Assembly: GCA_964515055.1 (NCBI GenBank)
Contig: CAZEUG010000038.1
Coordinates: forward strand, 1-10,863
Source: QAMX01 sp964515055
GTDB lineage: Bacteria > Bacillota > Clostridia > Oscillospirales > QAMX01
Reading direction: 5' to 3'
DNA length: 10,863 nucleotides
A model generated the notes under the pieces. That model did not search any database and was not told the origin of the DNA. It saw only the letters and a list, made by a program, of their open reading frames with translations. This document shows positions 5,301 to 10,863 of this stretch, in pieces. A program made the translations under genes and the position numbers. Within the stretch, counting starts at the first letter, position 1, and every line of letters starts with the position of its first letter.

Positions 5301-7734
5301 CTATTCCAGCGTCGTCTGGACGATGCCGTTGTCCTCCGGTTTGAGAATGGCACCGACAGCCGGCAGCGTGCGCGCCCGATACCGCGCATGGTTCTGAATC
5401 GTCGTCTGACTGACAGCATCCAGACGGACAACGGTCTGCCTGGGCTTCAGGCTCATGACACGAACACCGGCGGCGTCGCGGGTGGGCTTGGGTGTCAGCT
5501 GCGCCGAGGCAAAAATCAGCGCACGGTCGGCACTGGAATACAGCGCCAGCTCCGTGTCCTCCCGGAGGTGCAGCATTCCGACCAGCGGCGCTTTGTCGGA
5601 ATAGGCGTTGATCAGCTTCTTCCGGTTGGTTTTGGTGGCATAGCTTTCAAACAGCACACGGGCGCATTTCCCATCAGCGTAGGCAAACAGAAGACTGCCG
5701 CTGTAATCGCCACCGGCAGCGACGGCCATGCCGAGCACTTCTTCCCCGCTGTCCATGCCGAGGTGCTGCGGCAGATACTGCCCCAAAGCCCCGGCCTTCG
5801 TCTCCGGCAGCTCCGAACAGCGCACCTTGTAGACCTGCTGTTGGTTGGTGAAGAAGAGCAGCTCATCGGTATTGGAGCCGTCCTGCGTAAAGATGAGCGA
5901 GTCGCCCTCCTTGAGGCGGTTTTCGCCGCTCATGCGCAGCGACTGCGGCGTGATTTTTTTGAAATACCCGTCATGCGTGAGGAAGTAGTGAACCGGATAA
6001 TCCTCCACCGCGTTGTCCTCCTCCGCATCGGCTTCGAGGACGTGGTCGTAGACGATTTTTGTTTTTCGGGGCTGGCCGTACTTGCGGATGACCTCCTTCA
6101 GCTCCGAAACAATGATGGCGCGGAGCTTCTTCCGGCTGGCCAGTGTCTCCTCCGCATCGGCAATCGAATGCTCCAGCTCTTCGATTTCGGAGAGCCTTGA
6201 AAGGATGTACGCCTTGTTGATGTTGCGCAGCTTGATTTCCGCGATGAATTCCGCCTGAATCTCGTCAATGCCGAACCCGATCATCAGGTTCGGGACGACG
6301 AGCGCATCCTCCTCGGTGTTGCGGATGATGGCAATGGCCTTGTCGATATCCAGCAGGATCTTGGACAGGCCGCGCAGGAGGTGCAGACGGTGCTGCATTT
6401 TCTGCAGCCGGAAATACACGGTGCGGCGAATGCATTCGGAGCGCCACGCCGTCCACTCCTCTAAAATTTCGCGGACACCGAGCACACGCGGCGTCCCGGC
6501 GATCAGGACGTTGAAATTGCAGGAAAAGCTGTCGCAGAGCGGCGTCATTTTCATGAGGCGCGCCATCAGCTTGTCCGGGTCGGCGCCGCGCTTCAAGTCG
6601 ATGGTCAGCTTCAGCCCCTGCTTGTCGGTTTCGTCGCGCATATCGGCGATTTCGCGGATTTTGCCCGCCTTGATCAGCTCCGCCACCTTGTCGATGATCG
6701 CTTCAATGGTGGTGGTGTAGGGGATTTCGGTGATTTCGATGCAGTTGTGTCCGGCATCGTACGACCAGACGGCGCGCACGCGCACACTGCCGCGGCCGGA
6801 ACGGTAAATGTCGCCGAGGGCGTTGCGGTCATACAGCAGTTCGCCGCCGGACGGGAAGTCGGGCGCTTTCAGCGTTTCCAGCAGATCGGCGTCCGGATTT
6901 TTGATCAGCGCAATGGCGGTCTCGCAGACCTCCGTCACTGCCGCGGCCGGAACGGTAAATGTCGCCGAGGGCGTTGCGGTCATACAGCAGNNNNNNNNNN
7001 NNNNNNNNNNNNNNNNNNNNNNNNNNNNNNNNNNNNNNNNNNNNNNNNNNNNNNNNNNNNNNNNNNNNNNNNNNNNNNNNNNNNNNNNNNAGATCGGCGT
7101 CCGGATTTTTGATCAGCGCAATGGCGGTCTCGCAGACCTCCGTCAGGTTGAAGCTGCAGATGTTGCTGGCCATCCCGGCGGCAATGCCCAGGTTGGCGCT
7201 GACGAGGATATTGGGGAAGGTCGTGGGGAGCAGCGCCGGTTCCTTCAGCGTGTTGTCGTAGTTGTCCACAAAGTCCACGGCGTCCGCGTCGATATTCTGG
7301 AACAGCTCCGCGCAGATGGATTCGAGGCGAACCTCTGTATAACGGGCGGCGGCATACGCCATATCGCGGGAATACGCCTTGCCGAAGTTGCCCTTCGAAT
7401 CGACAAAGGGGTGCAGCAGCGCTTCGCAGCCGCGGCTGAGGCGCACGAGCGTCTCATAAATGGCGGCGTCGCCGTGCGGGTTCAATTTCATGGTGGAGCC
7501 GACAACGTTCGCCGATTTGGTGCGTGCGCCGTTCAGCAGCCCCATTTTGTACATGGTGTAGAGCAGCTTGCGGTGGGACGGCTTGAAGCCGTCAATTTCC
7601 GGCAGGGCGCGGGAAACGATGATGCTCATGGCATAGGGCATGAAATTCGTTTCGAGTGTCCGGGTAATGGGCATGGGCGTTGCCGGTTTGGGCGGCAGAG
7701 ACGTCTGCCGCGTTTCCTTTTTCTTCCTGGCCAT
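5301..7734 (-). CDS. parC: type II DNA topoisomerase subunit A (topoisomerase IV ParC-like), interrupted by an assembly gap
   Basis: The DNA-cleavage and rejoining subunit of a type II topoisomerase; with the B subunit encoded just upstream it should decatenate or relax DNA. Landmarks from the N terminus: NFMPYAMSIIVSRALPE (30-46), the winged-helix segment LNPHGDAAIYETLVRL (84-99), and the catalytic AAARYTEVRL with Arg131-Tyr132. The coiled-coil C-gate follows, then a beta-pinwheel-like C-terminal domain without a recognisable GyrA box, favouring ParC over GyrA. As given, the frame is broken by 100 N (6991-7090) and a partial 151-bp tandem duplication. Joining 7734-7146 directly to 6937-5301 gives 2226 bases, an uninterrupted 741-residue protein with family-typical sequence across the join, so the gene is probably intact in the organism. 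AAGGAG lies eleven bases before the ATG. A 62-bp gap separates it from the B subunit, so the two are probably co-transcribed. Confidence 0.87.
6785..6937. repeat. unit of a 151-bp tandem duplication, second copy incomplete
   Basis: Bases 6785-6839 recur exactly at 6936-6990 (offset 151), and bases 6883-6937 recur exactly at 7091-7145 on the far side of the gap. Both matching blocks are 55 bp long. The 43 bases between them (6840-6882) are what the gap would hold if there were one full second copy. A two-base microhomology (CA) marks the junction. Because 151 is not a multiple of three, a real duplication would shift the topoisomerase frame. Confidence 0.9.
6991..7090. other. assembly gap (100 N)
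   Basis: Exactly one hundred undetermined bases inside the topoisomerase A gene, a conventional scaffold gap size. Matching 55-bp ends on both sides indicate that it joins two contigs around a short repeat loop, not that unknown coding sequence of that length is missing. Confidence 0.99.
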
Positions 7735-7796
7735 CGGGGGTCATTCTCCTTATTCCGAGAAATCCGGATGCTTCCGATCCGGGCAAGCCGCAGACA

Positions 7797-9794
7797 TCAG
7801 GAGATGTCTGCCAGTTCGAGGTATGCAGCGCCGTTTTCGGCGATATAGTCCTTCCGTCCCTGCAAATTGTCGCCGAGCAGCAGGTCGAAGATGATCGAGG
7901 TGTGTTCACTTTCCTCCGGCGTCACCTGAATCAGACGGCGCGTCGCGGGCGACATGGTCGTCTCCCACATCATTTCCGGCTCGTTTTCGCCGAGACCTTT
8001 AGAGCGCTGAATGGTATACTTCTTTTCGCCGATTCTTTCGAGAATCTCCGCTTTTTCGCGGTCGTCATATGCAAAAAACGTCTCGTTTTTGCAGGTAATT
8101 TCATAGAGCGGCGTCTCTGCGATATAGACATAGCCCTCGGTGATCAGCGTCGGCACCAGGCGATAGAGCATGGTCAGGATCAGGGTGCGAATGTGGAAGC
8201 CATCGACGTCGGCATCGGTGCAGATGATGACCTTACTCCAGCGCAGAGAGGCCAGATCAAAGGCACCGAGCTCCTTGGAGCGGGTGTTCAGCTCCACGCC
8301 GCAGCCCAGAACCTTGAGCAGGTTGATGATGATTTCGCTTTTGAAAATCTTGGCGGGCTCCGATTTCAGGCAGTTCAGGATTTTCCCGCGGACGGGCATG
8401 ATGGCCTGAAATTCCGCATCGCGTCCGAGCTTACAGGAGCCGAGAGCGGAATCGCCCTCCACGATGTAGAGCTCGCGGCGGTTGACGTCCCGGCTGCGGC
8501 AATCGACAAACTTTTCCACGCGGCTCGTGATGTCCATGTTGCCGGAGAGCTTTTTCCGCGTGTTCTGCCGCGCCGCCTCCGCCGATTCGCGAATCTGCTT
8601 GTTCCGCAGCACCTGATCGGCGATTTTGTCGGCATCCTCCCGATTTTCGATGAAATACACCTCCAGAGCGGAGCGGAGAAAATCGGTCATGGCCTCCTGA
8701 ATGAACTTGTTGGTAATCGCCTTTTTCGTCTGGTTTTCATAGGAGGTGATGGTCGAAAAGGAGTTCGCGACCAGAATCAGGCTGTCGGCGATATCGTTGA
8801 ACGTGATCTTTGCAGAGCCCTTCGGGTATTTCCCGCTCTGCTTGCAGTATGCGTCAATGGCCGAAACAAACGCGCTTTTCACCGCCTTTTCCGGTGCGCC
8901 GCCGTGCTCCAGCCAGGAGGAATTGTGGAAATACGTGATGGAGGGCGTGCCGCGTGTCATGCAGAAGGCGGCAGACAGGCGCACCTTGTACTCCGGCTTG
9001 TCGGCACGGTCTCTGCCGCGCCGCTCCGACTGGCAGAAGTGAACCGGCGTGATCGAATCAAACGACGCCAGCTCCTCGACATAGCCGGAAATGCCCGTTT
9101 CATACAGGTATTCCGTCGTTTCGAACTTTCCGGCGGATACCTCATTCTTGAGCAGAAACCGAATTCCTGCGTTGACAACGGCCTGTTTTTTCAGCGTATC
9201 CACGAAATAATCCAACGGAATGTCGATATCCGTGAAGACCTCCAGATCCGGCCGCCAGCGGTGGATGGTGCCGTTTTTCTTGCGCCCGGCCGGTTCGCGG
9301 ATCAGCTGCCCCTCCGCCTGTGTGACGTTGACGCCCTTCTGAAAATGGAGCGTGTACTGATATCCGTCATAGCAGCTGATGACGTCCATAAACTCGGAGG
9401 AATACTGCGTCGCGCAGGAGCCGAGGCCGTTCAGGCCGAGCGAATACTCATAGTTTTCGCCTTCGTTGGTATGATATTTGCCGCCCGCGTACAGCTCACA
9501 GTAGACGAGATCCCAGTTGTAGCGTTTTTCCACCGGGTTCCAGTCCACCGGGCAGCCGCGGCCGCAGTCCTCGACCTCAATGGCGTGATCCAGAAACCGC
9601 GTCACGGTGATCACCTTGCCATAGCCCTGCCGCGCCTCATCGATCGAGTTGGAGAGAATTTCAAAAAAGGAATGCTCGCAGCCTTCAATGCCGTCCGAAC
9701 CGAAAATGACGGCAGGACGCTTGCGAACCCGGTCGGGACCCTTCAGCTGCTTGATGCTTTCGTTCCCGTAGCCTGTGGAGGATTTACCTGCCAT
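7797..9794 (-). CDS. parE: type II DNA topoisomerase subunit B (topoisomerase IV ParE-like)
   Basis: The 665-residue ATPase subunit that drives strand passage with the A subunit. The GHKL ATPase domain shows FFEILSNSIDEA with catalytic Glu45 and Mg-binding Asn49, EVEDCGRG with adenine-binding Asp76, and LNGLGSCATQY (121-131). The transducer has QTK at 355-357, its Lys being the phosphate sensor. The TOPRIM domain has EGDSALGSCK (446-455) and DADVDGFHIRTL (527-538), giving the acidic metal ligands, followed by SKGLGE (598-603). The usual VRKRPGMYIG reads VRKRPAVIFG, and the canonical EGDSAGG has Leu for the first Gly, so it is a divergent lineage. The length fits ParE/GyrB enzymes without the Gram-negative insert. 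AAGGTGAG (9802-9809) lies seven bases before the start. It leads the two-gene topoisomerase operon and has a structured leader upstream. Confidence 0.9.
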   Translation of the reverse strand: MAGKSSTGYGNESIKQLKGPDRVRKRPAVIFGSDGIEGCEHSFFEILSNSIDEARQGYGKVITVTRFLDHAIEVEDCGRGCPVDWNPVEKRYNWDLVYCELYAGGKYHTNEGENYEYSLGLNGLGSCATQYSSEFMDVISCYDGYQYTLHFQKGVNVTQAEGQLIREPAGRKKNGTIHRWRPDLEVFTDIDIPLDYFVDTLKKQAVVNAGIRFLLKNEVSAGKFETTEYLYETGISGYVEELASFDSITPVHFCQSERRGRDRADKPEYKVRLSAAFCMTRGTPSITYFHNSSWLEHGGAPEKAVKSAFVSAIDAYCKQSGKYPKGSAKITFNDIADSLILVANSFSTITSYENQTKKAITNKFIQEAMTDFLRSALEVYFIENREDADKIADQVLRNKQIRESAEAARQNTRKKLSGNMDITSRVEKFVDCRSRDVNRRELYIVEGDSALGSCKLGRDAEFQAIMPVRGKILNCLKSEPAKIFKSEIIINLLKVLGCGVELNTRSKELGAFDLASLRWSKVIICTDADVDGFHIRTLILTMLYRLVPTLITEGYVYIAETPLYEITCKNETFFAYDDREKAEILERIGEKKYTIQRSKGLGENEPEMMWETTMSPATRRLIQVTPEESEHTSIIFDLLLGDNLQGRKDYIAENGAAYLELADIS

Positions 9795-9837
9795 GAATCA
9801 GCTCACCTTTCAAATCAAATCTGGAAACAACAAAAAT

Positions 9838-9908
9838 GGGGCCGTGCCCTTTCAGGCACGCATGATGCAGACTCGCGTCATGCATAACGCGAGCAGCCGT
9901 GCCGCCCC
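9838..9908 (-). promoter_or_regulatory. structured leader RNA candidate (attenuator-like) upstream of parE
   Basis: Read on the minus strand toward parE, the segment contains in order: GGGGC (9908-9904), GGCACG (9903-9898), a CTCGCGT/ACGCGAG hairpin (9893-9887 with 9878-9872), CGTGCC (9860-9855), GGCACG (9848-9843), GCCCC (9842-9838), A, then TTTTT (9836-9832). The middle CGTGCC can pair with either GGCACG copy. Pairing with the later one, reinforced by GGGGC/GCCCC, makes a terminator-like fold ending at the T-run. Pairing with the earlier one would disrupt it. This resembles a transcription attenuator about 40 bases before the parE start. I recognise no T-box or known riboswitch motif. The pairings are visible; the function is inferred. 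Confidence 0.45.
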
Positions 9909-9982
9909 GAAGCAATCTGCACGCATCAAATGCATTGACAATCGGCGAAACCGGTGCCTCTGCCTGATGCATCGGATCATTG

Positions 9983-10025
9983 AAAAACCGGTTCACCGGG
10001 CCAATATGTCCGGTGAACCGGTTTT
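9983..10025 (-). terminator. intrinsic terminator of cysS
   Basis: A perfect 16-bp inverted repeat (AAAACCGGTTCACCGG, 9984-9999, with CCGGTGAACCGGTTTT, 10010-10025) has a ten-base loop. On the minus strand it follows the cysS stop by 17 bases and ends in five T. It separates cysS from the topoisomerase operon. Confidence 0.92.
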
Positions 10026-10042
10026 GTCCGATTTTCACGCAA

Positions 10043-10863
10043 TCAGGAATTGCGAACGATGCGAACGCCGGTCGGCGTATCCTCCAGCAGGATGCCGCGT
10101 GCTTTCAGTTCATCGCGGATGCGGTCGGCCTCCGCATAGTTTTTGGCCTTTTTCGCCGCCGTGCGGGCAGCGACCTGTGCATGGACATAGTCGGCCAGCT
10201 CACCCGTCAGGCCGTCATCCGGTTCGCTCTGACGGACGCGTTCGGCGGCGGCCAGCAGATCGAGCGACAGCACCTGGTCAAATTCATCGATCAGGCGGCG
10301 CTTGGCACCATCGCTGACAGAGGACTTCAGGACATCGTACAGCGCGGTGATGGCCAGTGACGTGTTCAGATCGTGATTCAGCGCATCGACAAAGCGGGCA
10401 CGGAGCGCGTTTTCGGCTTCCGGATCGGCCGTGCCCTCCTCCGTGCCGAGTGCGGCAATGCGCGCAAGGAGCTTTTCATAGGCGGCTGCGGCATTGTCGA
10501 GGTTTTCATAGGTAAACAGCAGGGATTTGCGGTAATGCGACTGCAGGCAGAAGAAGCGATAGGCCAGCGGGTCATAGCCCTTCGATTCGAGCAGGGAGAC
10601 CGTCAGGAATTCCCCGGCCGACTTGGACATTTTTCCGGAATTGGTGTTCAGATGCAGCACATGGAACCAGTAATGGCACCATTTGTGCCCCAGATAGGCT
10701 TCCGACTGCGCGATTTCGTTGGTGTGATGCGGGAACGCATTGTCGATGCCGCCGCAGTGGATGTCCAGCGAATCGCCGCAGTGCTTCAGGCTGATGGCCG
10801 AGCACTCAATGTGCCAGCCGGGATAGCCGACACCCCAGGGCGAATCCCACTTCAGCGCCTGAT
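10043..10863 (-). CDS. cysS: cysteinyl-tRNA synthetase, C-terminal part (5' end beyond window)
   Basis: The visible 272 residues are the second part of a class I aminoacyl-tRNA synthetase that charges tRNA-Cys in the cytoplasm. The first codons read ALKWDSPWGVGYPGWHIECS, the conserved segment carrying a zinc-binding cysteine. HCGGIDNAFPHHTNEIAQ follows with the histidine and glutamate zinc ligands, then KMSKS, the ATP-binding signature. The helical DALR-type anticodon region follows and the protein ends ADRIRDELKARGILLEDTPTG, typical of CysRS C termini. The frame continues through base 10861 to the right edge, so about 190 N-terminal residues with the HIGH motif lie outside. The ATG at 10660 is internal, not the start. 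An intrinsic terminator follows the stop. Confidence 0.96.
   Translation of the reverse strand, partial: QALKWDSPWGVGYPGWHIECSAISLKHCGDSLDIHCGGIDNAFPHHTNEIAQSEAYLGHKWCHYWFHVLHLNTNSGKMSKSAGEFLTVSLLESKGYDPLAYRFFCLQSHYRKSLLFTYENLDNAAAAYEKLLARIAALGTEEGTADPEAENALRARFVDALNHDLNTSLAITALYDVLKSSVSDGAKRRLIDEFDQVLSLDLLAAAERVRQSEPDDGLTGELADYVHAQVAARTAAKKAKNYAEADRIRDELKARGILLEDTPTGVRIVRNS

Noticed and set aside
6991..7090. Insertion element or intervening sequence inside parC
   Set aside because: The flanks are an overlapping tandem copy of parC itself, with no terminal inverted repeats or foreign sequence; an assembly loop explains it.
7680..9887. 735-codon plus-strand frame opposite parE
   Set aside because: An antisense shadow of a GC-rich gene; no recognisable domains, whereas the minus strand encodes every GHKL and TOPRIM motif.
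9913..9941. TTGTCA with AGATTG 17 bases downstream (minus strand) as the parE promoter
   Set aside because: The -10 candidate lacks the TAnnnT core; no acceptable -10 was found between the cysS terminator and the leader structure.
9836..9990. T-box leader or CRISPR-like repeats suggested by hairpins and repeated ATGCAT motifs
   Set aside because: There is no T-box consensus, cysS is oriented away from this leader, and the ATGCAT copies are irregularly spaced without conserved flanks.

Overview
The window looks like a GC-rich chromosome segment of a Gram-positive anaerobe, most likely a member of Bacillota (Clostridia, Oscillospiraceae/Ruminococcaceae-like). This is an inference from strong purine-rich ribosome binding sites, stop/start-overlapping genes and the gene set: a RelQ-type alarmone synthetase, a DUF368 protein, a PiT transporter with a DUF47-like partner, and a topoisomerase pair next to cysS. 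A run of 100 N flanked by exact 55-bp overlaps suggests a short-read, possibly metagenomic, assembly.

Layout. (1) Bases 1-240 are clearly more AT-rich than the rest and carry an open frame on the minus strand that runs off the left edge. It is an unidentified gene fragment, possibly a transferred or decaying remnant. (2) Bases 254-2613 (+) form a tightly coupled operon: alpha/beta hydrolase, an internally deleted family-4 glycosyltransferase, a possible 49-codon ORF, and a small alarmone synthetase. A strong intrinsic terminator follows at 2620-2661. (3) A divergent pair follows: a DUF368 (PopT-type polyprenyl-phosphate transporter) gene on the minus strand, and pit plus a DUF47/PhoU-like gene on the plus strand. 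Two back-to-back perfect inverted repeats lie between them at 3584-3612. (4) Bases 5183-5300 are a short convergent spacer. (5) Bases 5301-9794 (-) hold the type II topoisomerase genes, B subunit first and then A subunit (topoisomerase IV-like). The A-subunit gene is interrupted in the assembly by a gap and a partial 151-bp tandem duplication; collapsing the duplication restores one 741-codon frame. (6) Bases 9795-10042 contain a structured RNA leader candidate before the B subunit and the intrinsic terminator of cysS. (7) Bases 10043-10863 (-) are the C-terminal 60% of cysS, cut by the right edge.

Functional themes are lipid/envelope enzymes coupled to an alarmone synthetase, phosphate uptake next to polyprenyl-phosphate recycling, DNA topology, and tRNA charging. 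Most of this is ordinary core-genome content. The items most worth a second look are the deleted glycosyltransferase, the assembly-graph signature inside the topoisomerase A gene, the mutually exclusive hairpins upstream of the topoisomerase B gene, and the paired palindromes between the DUF368 and pit genes.
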